Assembly (NCBI GenBank): GCA_946800325.1
Contig: OX326960.1
Span: forward strand, 10,886,893 to 10,950,892
Direction: 5' to 3'
Length of the DNA: 64,000 nucleotides
From: Luzula sylvatica
Lineage: Eukaryota; Streptophyta; Magnoliopsida; Poales; Juncaceae
This document shows positions 50,065 through 63,400 of this stretch, in pieces. The position numbers and the translations under genes were made by a program. Under the pieces are notes generated by a model. That model saw nothing but the letters and a program-made list of their open reading frames with translations. It was not told where the DNA came from and ran no database searches. The number at the start of each line of letters is the position of its first letter. Position 1 is the first letter of the stretch.

Positions 50065-51159
50065 AGCAAAATACTAAATTTTCTTGTCGTACTCAAAATA
50101 ATCCGAAATTGAAGACAAACACACAAAAATTTCATTTTTTTCAAAAATTTCATAAAAGTGCAAAAACTGAAGTCTAACACTATGAAAAAATTGAATTATG
50201 ATATTTTTTAAAAACTGGTTAAAATAAAAGTATAACACAAGCAAAATACTCAATTTTCTTGTCGTACTCGAAATACTCCGTAATTGAAGACTAACACACA
50301 CTGATTTCAATTTTTTCAAAAATTTCTGAAAAAAGCAAAAACTGAAGTATAACACCTTCCAAAAATTCAATTAAGATATTTTTTTAAATAAAATAAAATT
50401 GAAGTATAACACAAACAAAATATTGAATTTTCATGTCGAACTCAAAATACTCCGTAATTGTAGACTAACACACACAAATTTCAATTTTTTAAAAAAATTC
50501 ATAAAAATGCAAAAACTGATGTCTAACATCTTCAAAAAATTCAATTAAGATATTTTTTAAAAACTTTTTAAAGTAAAAGTATAAATCAAGCAAAATACTC
50601 AATTTTCTTGTCGTACTACAAATACTCCGTAATTGAAGACTAACACACATAAATTTAATTTTTTTTTAAAAAATTCTTAAAAATGTTAAAATTGAAGTCT
50701 AACACCTTCAAAAAATTCAATTAAGATATTTTTTAAAAACTTGTTAAACTAAAAGTATATCTCAAGCAAAACACTCAATTTTATTGTGGTACTCAAAATA
50801 CTCCGTAATGGAAGACTAACACACATGAATATCGATTTTTTCAAAAATATGATAAAAATCAAAAACTGAAGTCTAACACCTTCAAAAAATTCAATTAAGA
50901 TATTTTTTAAAAACTTGTTAAAATAAAAGTATAACACAAGCAAAGTACTCAATTTTCTTGTCGTACTCAAAATACTCCGCAATTGAAGACTAACACACAG
51001 ATTTTAATTTTTTCAAAAATTTTTGAAAAATGAAAAAACTGAAGTCTAACACCTTCAAAAAATACAATTAAGATATTTTTTTAAATAAAATAAAATTGAA
51101 GTATAACACAAACAAAATATTGAAATTTCATGTCGAACTCAAAATACTCCGTAAGTTTA
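50065..51159 (+). repeat. Irregular satellite monomers after the insertion
   Basis: About six monomers of mixed subtype. The first starts in the last third of a monomer (AGCAAAATACTAAATTTTC), whereas the left arm stops in the second third. About 50 bp of satellite, or 50 bp plus a whole number of monomers, is therefore missing at the insertion. Confidence 0.75.
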
Positions 51160-53245
51160 GGCTAAAACACACAACTTCAATTTTTTAAACAATTTCATAA
51201 AAATGCAAAAACTGATGTCTAACATGTTCAAAAAATTCAATTAAGATATGTTTTAAAAACTTGTTAAAATAAAAGTATAACTCAAACAAAATACTCAATT
51301 TTCTTGTCGTACTACAAATACTCCGTAATTGAAGACTAACACAAACAAATTTAATTTTTTTCAAAAAATTCTTAGAAATGCTAAAATTGAATTCTAACAC
51401 CATCAAAAAATTCAATTAAGATATTTTTTAAAAACTTGTTAAAATAAAAGTATAACTAAAACAGAACACTCAATTTTATTGTGGTACTAAAAATACTCCG
51501 TAATTGAAGACTAACACACATAAATATCGATTTTTTCAAAAATTTGATAAAAATAAAAAAACTGAAGTCTAACACCTTCAAAAAATTCATTTAAGATATT
51601 TTTTAAAAACTTGTTAAAATTGATAAAAGAAATAAGCAAAATGCTCAATTTTATTGTGGTACTCAAAATACTCCGTAATTGAAGACTAACACACATAAAT
51701 TTCGATTTTTGAAAATGTTCTTAAAAATAAAAAATTGAAGTCTAACACCTTTAAAAAAATCATTTGAGATATTTTTTAAAAACTTGTCAAAATTGATAAA
51801 AGAAATAAGTAAAATACTAAATTTTTCTTGTCGTACTCAAAATACTCCGAAATTGAAGACTAATTCACACATTTCAATTTTTTCAAAAATTTCATAAAAA
51901 TGCAAAAACTGAAGTCTGACACCTTGAAAAAATTGAATTATGATATTTTTTTAAAAACTGGTTAAAATAAAAGTATAACACAAGCAAAATACTCAATTTT
52001 CTTGTCGTACTCAAAATACTCCGTAATTGAAGACTAACACACACAGATTTCAATTTTTTCAAAAATTTCTGAAAAATGCAAAAACTGAAGTCTAACACCT
52101 TCAAAAAATTCAATCAAGATATTTTTTTAAATAAAATAAAATTGAAGTATAACACAAACAAAATATTGAATTTTCATGTCGAACTCAAAATACTCCGTAA
52201 TTTTAGGCTAACACACACAAATTTCAATTTTTTTAAAAATTTCATCAAAATGCAAAAACTGATGTCTAACACCTTCAAAAATTTCAATTAAGATATTTTT
52301 TAAAAACTTGTTAAAATAAAAGTATAACTCAAACAAAATACTCAATTTTGTTGTCGTACTACAAATACTCCTTAATTGAAAACGCACAAATTGAATTTTT
52401 TCCAAAAAATTCTTTAAAATGCTAAAATTGAAGTCTAACACCTTCAAAAAATTCAATTAAGATATTTTTTAAAAACTTGTTAAAATAAAATTATAACTCA
52501 AGCAAAACACTCAATTTTATTGTGGTACTGATAATACTCCGTAATTGAAGACTAACATACATGAATATCGATTTGTTTCAAAAATTTGATAAAAATCAAA
52601 AACTGAAGTCTAACACCTTCAAAAAATTCATTTAAGATATTTTTTAAAAACATGATAAAATTGATAAAAGAAATAACCAAAATACTCAATTTTATTGTTA
52701 TACACAAAATACTCCGTAATTGAAGACTAACACACATAAATTTGGATTTTTCAAAAATTTCCTAAAAATCAAAAACTGAAGTCTAACACCTTTAAAAAAT
52801 TCATTTCAGATATTTTTTAAAAACTTGTTAAAATTGGTAAAAGAAATAAGCGAAATACTAAATTTTCTTGTCGTACTCAAAATACTCCGAAATTGAAGAC
52901 TAACACACACAAATTTCAATTTTTTCAAAAATTTCATAAAAATACAAAAACTGAAGTCTAACACCTTGAAAAAATTGAATTATGATATTTTTTAAGAACT
53001 GGGTAAAATAAAAGGACACAAGCAAATTACTCAATTTTCTTGTCGTACTCAAAATACTCCGTAATTGAAGACTAACACACACAGATTTCAATTTTTTCAA
53101 ATATTTTTGAAAAATGCAAAAACTGAAGTCTAACACATTCAAAAAATTCAATTAAGATATTTGTTTAAAGAAAATAAATTGAAGTATAACAAAAACAAAA
53201 TATTGAATTTTCATGTCCAACTCAAAATACTCCGTAATTATAGAC
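51160..53245 (+). repeat. Six-monomer higher-order repeat, two copies
   Basis: The TAAATAAAATAAAATTGAAG monomer end occurs at about 51085, 52125, 53165 and 54205, a steady 1040 bp or six monomers. The units 51160-52200 and 52201-53245 share the same order: TAGGCTAA, TTTAATTT/ATTGAATTT, AATATCGA, ATAAATTTNGA, ACATTTCAATTTTTTC and ACAGATTTC. The third interval has the same length but a different monomer content. Confidence 0.6.
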
Positions 53246-55859
53246 TCACACACACAAATTTCAATTTTTTTAAAAATTTCATAAAAATGCAAAAACTGAT
53301 GTCTAACACCTTCAAAATATTCAATTAAGATATTTTTTAAAAACTTGTTAAATTAAAAGTATAACTCAAGCAAATTACTCAATTTTCTTGTCGTACTCAA
53401 AATACTCCGTAATTGAAGACTAACACACAGAGAAGTCAATTTTTTCAAAAATTTCTGAAAAATGCAAAAACTGAAGTCTAACACATCCAAAAAATTCAAT
53501 TAAGATATTTTTTTAAAACTTTTTTAAAATAAAAGTATAACTCAAGAAAAATACTCAATTTTCTTGTCGTACTACAAATACTCCGTAATTGAAGACTAAC
53601 ACACACAAATTTAATTTTTTTCAAAAAATTCTTAAAAATGCTAAAATTGAAGACCAACACCTTCAAAAAAATTCAATTAAGATATTTTTTAAAAACTTGT
53701 TAAAATTAAAGTATAACTCAAGCAAAACACTCAATTTTATTGTGGTACTCAAATTACTCCGTAATAGAAGACTAACACACATAAGTTTCGATTTTTCAAA
53801 AATTTCTTAAAAATCAAAAACTGAAGTCTAACACCTTCATAAAATTAATTTAAGATATTTTTTAAAAACTTGTTAAAATTGATAAAAGAAATAAGCAAAA
53901 TACTAAATTTTCTTGTCGTACTCAAAATACTCCGAAATTGAAGAGTAACACACACAAATTTCAATTTTTTCAAAATTTTCATAAAAATTCAAAAACTGAA
54001 GTCTAACACCTTGAAAAAATTCAACTAAGACATTTTTTAAAAACTGGTTAAAATTAAAGTATAACACAACCAAAATATTTTCTTGTCGTACTCGAAATAC
54101 TCCGTAATTGAAGACTAACACACACAGATTTCAATTTTTTCAAAAATTTCTGAAAAATGCAAAAACTGAAGTCTAACACCTTCAAAAAATTCAATAAAGA
54201 TATTTTTTTAAATAAAATAAAATTGAAGTATAACACAAACAAAATATTGAATATTCATGTCGAACTCAAAATACTCCGTAATTGTAGACTAACATACACA
54301 AATTTCAATTTTTTAAACAAATTCATAAAAATGCAAAAACTGAAGTCTCCTTCAAAATTTTCAATTAAGATATTTTTTAAAAACTTGTTAAAATAAAAGT
54401 ATAACTCAAGAAAAATATTCAATTTTCTTGTCATACTACAAATACTCCGTAATTGAAGACTAGCACACACAGATTTAATTTTTTTCAAAAAATTCTTAAA
54501 AATACAAAAGTTGAAGTTTAACACCTTCAAAAAATTCAATTAAGATATTTTTTTTAAATAAAATAAAATTGAAGTATAACACAAACAAAATATTGAATTT
54601 TCATGTCAAACTAAAAATACTCTGTAATTGTAGACTAACACACACAAATTTCAATATTTTTTAAAATCTCATAAAAATGCAGAAACTGAAGTCTAACACC
54701 TTCAAAAAATTCAATTAAGATATTTTTAAAAACATGTTAAACTAAAAGTGTAACTCAAGCAAAATACTCAATTTTATTGTGGTACTCAAAATACTCCGTA
54801 ATTGAAGACTAACACATACAGATTTCAATTTTTTCAAAATTTTCATAAAAATGGAAAAACTGAAGTCTAACATCTTCAAAAAATTCGATTAAGATATTTT
54901 TTTAAAACTGGTTAAAATAAAAGTAGAACACAAGCAAAATACTCAATTTTCCTGTCGTACTCAAAATACTCCGTAATTGAAGACTTACACACACAGATTT
55001 CAATTTTTTCAAATATTTGTGAAAAATGCAAAAACTAAAGTCTAGCACCTTCAAAAAATTCAATTAAGATATTTTTTTAAATAAAATAAAATTTAAGTAT
55101 AACACCAACTATATATTGAATTTTCATGTCGAACTCAAAATACTCCGTAATTGTAGACTAACACACACAAATTTCAATATTTTTAAAAATTTCATAAAAA
55201 TGCAAAAACTGAAGTCTAACACCTTCCAAAAATTCAATTAAGATATTTTTTAAAAACTTGTTAAAATAAAAGTATAACTCAAGCAAAATACTCAATTTTC
55301 TTGTCGTACTACAAATACCCCGTAACTGAAGACTAATACACACAAATTTAATTTTTTTAAAAAAATCTTAAAAAAGCTAAAATTGAATTCTAACACCTTC
55401 AAAAAATTAAATTAAAATATTTTTTAAAAACTTGTTAAAATAAAAGTATAACTTCAGCAAAAGACAAAATTTTATTGTGGTACTCAAAATACTCCGTAAT
55501 TGAAGACTAACACACATAAAAATCGATTTTTTCAAAAATTTCTTAAAAATAAAAAACTGAAGTCTAACACCTTCAAAAAATTCATTTAAGATATTTTTTA
55601 AAAACTTGTTAATATTCATAAAAGAAATTAGCTAAATACTCAATTTTATTGTGGTACTCAAATTACTCCGTAATTGAAGACTACCACACATAAATTTCAA
55701 TTTTTCAAAAATTTCTTAAAAATCAAAAACTGAAGTCTAACACCTTCATAAAATTAATTTAAGATATTTTTTAAAAACTTGTTAAAATTGACAAAAGAAA
55801 TAAGCAAAATACTAAATTTTCTTGTCGTACTCAAAATACTCCGAAATTGAAGACTAACA
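53246..55859 (+). repeat. Irregular satellite monomers
   Basis: About 15 monomers without a clear period. The stretch 55400-55850 is a diverged relative of the monomers at 58570-58980 in the 12/13-mer unit, sharing ATAAAAATCGA and TTAATATTCATAAAAG. The first example of the five-base deletion ACCAAAATATTTTCTTG (loss of CTCAA) is at 54069. No gene is visible. Confidence 0.7.
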
Positions 55860-56780
55860 CACACAAATTTCAATTTTTTCAAAATTTTCATAAAAATGCA
55901 AAAACTGAAGTCTAACACCTTGAAAAAATTCAACTAAGACATTTTTTAAAAACTAGTTAAAATAAAAGTATAACACAACCAAAATATTTTCTTGTCGTAC
56001 TCAAAATACTCCGTAATTGAAGACTAACACACACAGATTTCAATTTTTTTCAAAAATTTCTGAAAAATTCAAAAACTGAAGTCTAACACCTTCAAAAAAT
56101 TCAATTAAGATATTTTTTAAAAAGTTGTTAAAATAAAAGTATAACTCAAGCAAAACACTCAATTTTATTGTGGTACTCAAAATACTCCGTAATTGAAGAC
56201 TAACACACACAAATTTCAATTTTTTCAAAATTTTCATAAAAATGCAAAAACTGAAGTCTAACACCTTGAAAAAATTCAACTAAGACATTTTTTAAAAACT
56301 GGTTAAAATAAAAGTATAACACAACCAAAATATTTTCTTGTCGTACTCAAAATACTCCGTAATTGAAGACTCACACACAGATTTCAATTTTTTCAAAAAT
56401 TTCTGAAAAATGCAAACACTGAAGTCTAACACCTTCAAAAAATTCAATTAAGATATTTTTTTAAATAAAATAAAATTGAAGTATAACACAAACAAAATAT
56501 TGAATTTTCATGTCGAACTCAAAATACTCCGTAATTGTAGACTAACACACACAAATTTCAATTTTTTCAAAATTTTCATAAAAATGCAAAAACTGAAGTC
56601 TAACACCTTGAAAAAATTCAACTAAGACATTTTTTAAAAACTGGTTAAAATAAAAGTATAACACAACCAAAATATTTTCTTGTGGTACTCAAAATACTCC
56701 GTAATTGAAGACTAACATACACAGATTTCAATTTTTTTCAAAAATTTCTGAAAAATTCAAAAACTGAAGTCTAACACCTT
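55860..56780 (+). repeat. Local two-monomer expansion marked by a five-base deletion
   Basis: The marker ACCAAAATATTTTCTTG, which lacks the CTCAA of normal monomers, occurs at 55978, 56324 and 56666, so the dimer period is 342-346 bp. Each marked monomer also has ACTAAGACATTTTTTAAAAA and is followed by a CAGATTTC monomer. A similar marked monomer at about 63470 follows the 12/13-mer block. Confidence 0.75.
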
Positions 56781-59049
56781 CAACAAAAATTCAATTAAGA
56801 TATTTTTTAAAAACTTGTTAAAATAAAAGTATAACTCAAGCAAAACACTCAATTTTATTGTGGTACTCAAAATACTCCGTAATTGAAGACTAACACACAT
56901 AAATTTTGATTTTTCAAAAATTTCTTAAAAATAAAAAACTGAAGTCTAACACCTTGAAAAAATTCAATTAAGACATTTTTTAAAAACTGGTTAAAATTGA
57001 TAAATGAAATAAGCAAAATACAAAATTTTCTTGTCATACTAAAAATACTCCGAAATTGAAAACTAACACACACAAATATCAATTTTTACAAAATTTTCAT
57101 AAAAATTGAAAAACTGATGTCTAACACCTTGAAAAAAATTAAATTAAGACATTTTTTAAAAACTGGTTAAAATATAAGTATAACACAACCAAAATACTCA
57201 ATTTTCTTGTCGTACTCAAAATACTCCGTAATTGAAGACTCACACACAGATTTCAATTTTATCAAAAATTTCGGAAAAATGCAAACACTGAAGTCTAACA
57301 CCTTCAAAAAATTCAATTAAGATATTTTTTTTAAATAAGATAAAATTGAAGTATAACACAAACAAAATATTGAATTTTCATGTCGAACTCAAAATACTCC
57401 GTAATTGTAGACTAACACACACAAATTTCAATTTTTTAAAAAATTTCATAAAAATGCAAAAACTGAAGTCTAACACCTTCAAAAAATTCAATTAAGATAT
57501 TTTTTAAAAACTTGTTAAAATAAAAGTATAACTCAAGGAAAATACTCATTTTTCTTGTCGTACTACAAATACTCCGTAATTGAAGACTAACACACACAGA
57601 TTTAATTTTTTTCAAAAAGTTCTTAAAAATACTAAATTTGAAGTCTAACACCATCAAAAAATTCAATTAAGATATTTTTTTAAATAAAATAAAATTGAAG
57701 TATAACACAAACAAAATATGGAATTTTCATGTCAAACTCAAAATACTCTGTAATTGTAGACTAACACACACAAATTTCAATTTTTTTTAAAATTTCATAA
57801 AAATGCAAAAACTGAAGTCTAACACCTTCAAAAAATTGAATTAAGATATTTTTTAAAAACTTGTTAAACTAAAAGTGTAACTCAAGCAAAATACTCAATT
57901 TTATTGGGGTACTCAAAATACTCCGTAATTGAAGACCAACACACACAAATTTCAAATTTTTCAAAATTTTCATAGAAATGCAAAAACTGAAGTCTAACAC
58001 CTTCAAAAAATTCAATTAAGATATTTTTTAAAAACTGGTTAAAATAAAAGTATAAACACAAGCAAAATACTCAATTTTCTTGTTGTACTCAAAATACTCC
58101 GTAATTGAAGACTAACACACACAGATTTCAATTTTTTCAAAAATTTGTGAAAAATTCAAAAAATGAAGTCTAACACCTTCAAAAAATTCAAATCAGATAT
58201 TTTTTTAAATAAAATAAAATTGAAGTATGACACAAACTATATATTGAATTTTCATGTCGAACTAAAAATACTGCGTAATTGTAGACTAACGCACACAAAT
58301 TTCAATTTTTTTTTAAATTTCATAAAAATGCAAAAACTGAAGTCTAACATCTTCAAAAAATTCAATTAAGATATTTTTTAAAAACTTGTTAAAATAAAAT
58401 TATAACTTAAGCAAAATACTCAATTTTCTTGTCGTACTACAAATACCCCGTAACTGAAGACTAATACACACAAATTTAATTTTTTAAAGAAAATCTTAAA
58501 AATGCTAAAATTGAAGTCTAACACCTTCAAAAATTCAATTTAGATATTTTTTAAAAACTTGTTAAAATAAAAGTATAACTCCTATAAAAGACTCAATTTT
58601 ATTGTGGTACTCAAAATACTCCGTAATTGAAGACTAACACACATAAAAATCGATTTTTTCAAAAATTTCTTAAAAATAAAAAACTGAAGTCTAACACCAT
58701 CAAAAAATTCATTTAAAATATTTTTTAAAAACTTGTTAATATTCATAAAAGAAATAAGAAAAATACTCAATTTTATTGTGGTATTCAAAATACACCGTAA
58801 TTGAAGACTAACACAACTAAATTTTGATTTTTCAAAAATTTCTTAAAAATAAAAAACTGAAGTCTAACACCTTCAAAAAATTGATTTAAGATATTTTTTA
58901 AAAACTTGTTAAAATTGATATTAGAAATAAGCAAAATACTAAATTTTCTTGTCGTACTCAAAATACTCCGAAATTGAAGACTAACACACACAAATTTCAA
59001 TTTTTTTCAAAATTTTCATAAAAATGCAAAAACTGAAGTCTAACACCTT
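56781..59049 (+). repeat. 13-monomer higher-order repeat, unit 1 (2269 bp)
   Basis: The unit is delimited by the private three-base-longer motif CAACAAAAATTCAATTAAG at 56781 and 59050. Inside are other private markers that recur in the next units: ACTGGTTAAAATTGATAAATG, ACAAATATCAATTTTTAC, CAAACACTGAAG, GGGGTACTCAAAATACTCC, AACTATATATTGAATTTTC, AAATACCCCGTAACTGAAG and AACTCCTATAAAAGACTC. Confidence 0.85.
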
Positions 59050-61141
59050 CAACAAAAATTCAATTAAGATATTTTTTAAAAACTTGTTAAAATAAAAGTA
59101 TAACTCAAGCAAAACACTCAATTTTATTGTGGTACTCAAAATACTCCGTAATTGAAGACTAACACACATAAATTTTGATTTTTCAAAAATTTCTTAAAAA
59201 TAAAAAACTGAAGTCTAACACCTTGAAAAAATTCAATTAAGACATTTTTTAAAAACTGGTTAAAATTGATAAATGAAATAAGCAAAATACAAAATTTTCT
59301 TGTCATACTAAAAATACTCCGAAATTGAAAACTAACACACACAAATATCAATTTTTACAAAATTTTCATAAAAATTGAAAAACTGATGTCTAACACCTTG
59401 AAAAAAATTAAATTAAGACATTTTTTAAAAACTGGTTAAAATATAAGTATAACACAACCAAAATACTCAATTTTCTTGTCGTACTCAAAATACTCCGTAA
59501 TTGAAGACTCACACACAGATTTCAATTTTTTCAAAAATTTCGGAAAAATGCAAACACTGAAGTCTGACACCTTCAAAAAATTCAATTAAGATATTTTTTT
59601 AAATAAAATAAAATTGAAGTATAACACAAACAAAATATTGAATTTTCACGTCGAACTCAAAATACTCCGTAATTGTAGACTAACACACACAAATTTCAAT
59701 TTTTTAAAAAATTTCATAAAAATGCAAAAACTGAAGTCTAACACCTTCAAAAAATTCAATTAAGATATTTTTTAAAAACTTGTTAAAATAAAAGTATAAC
59801 TCAAGGAAAATACTCATTTTTCTTGTCGTACTACAAATACTCCGTAATTGAAGACTAACACACACAGATTTAATTTTTTTCAAAAAGTTCTTAAAAATAC
59901 TAAAATTGAAGTCTAACACCTTCAAAAATTCAATTTAGATATTTTTTAAAAACTTGTTAAAATAAAAGTATAACTCCTATAAAAGACTCAATTTTATTGG
60001 GGTACTCAAAATACTCCGTAATTGAAGACCAACACACACAAATTTCAAATTTTTCAAAATTTTCATATAAATGCAAAAACTGAAGTCTAACACCTTCAAA
60101 AAATTCAATTAAGATATTTTTTAAAAACTGGTTAAAATAAAAGTATAAACACAAGCAAAATACTCAATTTTCTTGTTGTACTCAAAATACTCCGTAATTG
60201 AAGACTAACACACTCAGATTTCAATTTTTTCAAAAATTTGTGAAAAATGCAAAAAATGAAGTCTAACACCTTCAAAAAATTCAAATAAGATATTTTTTTA
60301 AATAAAATAAAATTGAAGTATGACACAAACTATATATTGAATTTTCATGTTGAACTAAAAATACTGCGTAATTGTAGACTAACGCACACAAATTTCAATT
60401 TTTTTTTAAATTTCATAAAAATGCAAAAACTGAAGTCTAACATCTTCAAAAAATTCAATTAAGATATTTTTTAAAAACTTGTTAAAATAAAATTATAACT
60501 TAAGCAAAATACTCAATTTTCTTGTCGTACTACAAATACCCCGTAACTGAAGACTAATACACACAAATTTAATTTTTTAAAGAAAATCTTAAAAATGCTA
60601 AAATTGAAGTCTAACACCTTCAAAAATTCAATTTAGATATTTTTTAAAAACTTGTTAAAATAAAAGTATAACTCCTATAAAAGACTCAATTTTATTGTGG
60701 TACTCAAAATACTCCGTAATTGAAGACTAACACACATAAAAATCGATTTTTTCAAAAATTTCTTAAAAATAAAAAACTGAAGTCTAACACCTTCAAAAAA
60801 TTCATTTAAAATATTTTTTAAAAACTTGTTAATATTCATAAAAGAAATAAGAAAAATACTCAATTTTATTGTGGTATTCAAAATACTCCGTAATTGAAGA
60901 CTAACACAACTAAATTTTGATTTTTCAAAAATTTCTTAAAAATAAAAAACTGAAGTCTAACACCTTCAAAAAATTGATTTAAGATATTTTTTAAAAACTT
61001 GTTAAAATTGATATTAGAAATAAGCAAAATACTAAATTTTCTTGTCGTACTCAAAATACTCCGAAATTGAAGACTAACACACACAAATTTCAATTTTTTC
61101 AAAATTTTCATAAAAATGCAAAAACTGAAGTCTAACACCTT
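59050..61141 (+). repeat. 12-monomer higher-order repeat, unit 2 (2092 bp, one monomer lost)
   Basis: This unit follows unit 1 at offset 2269 until about 59925 and at offset about 2093 after about 60000, so it is one monomer shorter. At 59926-60002 it contains a hybrid: CAATTTAGATATT and AACTCCTATAAAAGACTC, as at 58535-58595 of unit 1, run straight into ATTGGGGTACTC, as at 57904 of unit 1. Confidence 0.85.
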
Positions 61142-63400
61142 CAACAAAAATTCAATTAAGATATTTTTTAAAAACTTGTTAAAATAAAAGTATAACTCAA
61201 GCAAAACACTCAATTTTATTGTGGTACTCAAAATACTCCGTAATTGAAGACTAACACACATAAATTTTGATTTTTCAAAAATTTCTTAAAAATAAAAAAC
61301 TGAAGTCTAACACCTTGACAAAATTCAATTAAGACATTTTTTAAAAACTGGTTAAAATTGATAAATGAAATAAGCAAAATACAAAATTTTCTTGTCATAC
61401 TAAAAATACTCCGAAATTGAAAACTAACACACACAAATATCAATTTTTACAAAATTTTCATAAAAATTGAAAAACTGATGTCTAACACCTTGAAAAAAAT
61501 TAAATTAAGACATTTTTTAAAAACTGGTTAAAATATAAGTATAACACAACCAAAATACTCAATTTTCTTGTCGTACTCAAAATACTCCGTAATTGAAGAC
61601 TCACACACAGATTTCAATTTTTTCAAAAATTTTGGAAAAATGCAAACACTGTAGTCTAACACCTTCAAAAAATTCAATTAAGATATTTTTTTAAATAAAA
61701 TAAAATTGAAGTATAACACAAACAAAATATTGAATTTTCATGTCGAACTCAAAATACTCCGTAATTGTAGACTAACACACACAAATTTCAATTTTTTAAA
61801 AAATTTCATAAAAATGCAAAAACTGAAGTCTAACACCTTCAAAAAATTCAATTAAGATATTTTTTAAAAACTTGTTAAAATAAAAGTATAACTCAAGGAA
61901 AATACTCATTTTTCTTGTCGTACTACAAATACTCCGTAATTGAAGACTAACACACACAGATTTAATTTTTTTCAAAAAGTTCTTAAAAATACTAAAATTG
62001 AAGTCTAACACCATCAAAAAATTCAATTAAGATATTTTTTTAAATAAAATAAAATTGAAGTATAACACAAACAAAATATGGAATTTTCATGTCAAACTCA
62101 AAATACTCTGTAATTGTAGACTAACACACACAAATTTCAATTTTTTTTAAAATTTCATAAAAATGCAAAAACTGAAGTCTAACACCTTCAAAAAATTGAA
62201 TTAAGATATTTTTTAAAAACTTGTTAAACTAAAAGTGTAACTCAAGCAAAATACTCAATTTTATTGGGGTACTCAAAATACTCCGTAATTGAAGACCAAC
62301 ACACACAAATTTCAAATTTTTCAAAATTTTCATAAAAATGCAAAAACTGAAGTCTAACACCTTCAAAAAATTCAATTAAGATATTTTTTAAAAACTGGTT
62401 AAAATAAAAGTATAAACACAAGCAAAATACTCAATTTTCTTGTTGTACTCAAAATACTCCGTAATTGAAGACTAACACACACAGATTTCAATTTTTTCAA
62501 AAATTTGTGAAAAATGCAAAAAATGAAATCTAACACCTTCAAAAAATTCAAATAAGATATTTTTTTAAATAAAATAAAATTGAAGTATGACACAAACTAT
62601 ATATTGAATTTTCATGTCGAACTAAAAATACTGCGTAATTGTAGACTAACGCACACAAATTTCAATTTTTTTTTAAATTTCATAAAAATGCAAAAACTGA
62701 AGTCTAACATCTTCAAAAAATTCAATTAAGATATTTTTTAAAAACTTGTTAAAATAAAATTATAACTTAAGCAAAATACTCAATTTTCTTGTCGTACTAC
62801 AAATACCCCGTAACTGAAGACTAATACACACAAATTTAATTTTTTAAAGAAAATCTTAAAAATGCTAAAATTGAAGTCTAACACCTTCAAAAATTCAATT
62901 TAGATATTTTTTAAAAACTTGTTAAAATAAAAGTATAACTCCTATAAAAGACTCAATTTTATTGTGGTACTCAAAATACTCCGTAATTGAAGACTAACAC
63001 ACATAAAAATCGATTTTTTCAAAAATTTCTTAAAAATAAAAAACTGAAGTCTAACACCTTCAAAAAATTCATTTAAAATATTTTTTAAAAACTTGTTAAT
63101 ATTCATAAAAGAAATAAGAAAAATAGTCAATTTTATTGTGGTATTCAAAATACTCCGTAATTGAAGACTAACACAACTAAATTTTGATTTTTCAAAAATT
63201 TCATAAAAATAAAAAACTGAAGTCTAACACCTTCAAAAAATTGATTTAAGATATTTTTTAAAAACTTGTTAAAATTGATATTAGAAATAAGCAAAATACT
63301 AAATTTTCTTGTCGTACTCAAAATACTCCGAAATTGAAGACTAAGACACACAAATTTCAATTTTTTAAAAATTTTCATAAAAATGCAAACACTGAAGTCT
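61142..63400 (+). repeat. 13-monomer higher-order repeat, unit 3
   Basis: This unit matches unit 2 at offset 2092 up to about 62025, then regains the monomer missing from unit 2 (AACAAAATATGGAATTTTC, also in unit 1 at about 57713). After that it matches unit 2 at offset 2267. It departs from the pattern at about 63400, where CACCTTGAAAAAATTCAACTAAGAC replaces the expected CAACAAAAATTC monomer. Confidence 0.82.
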
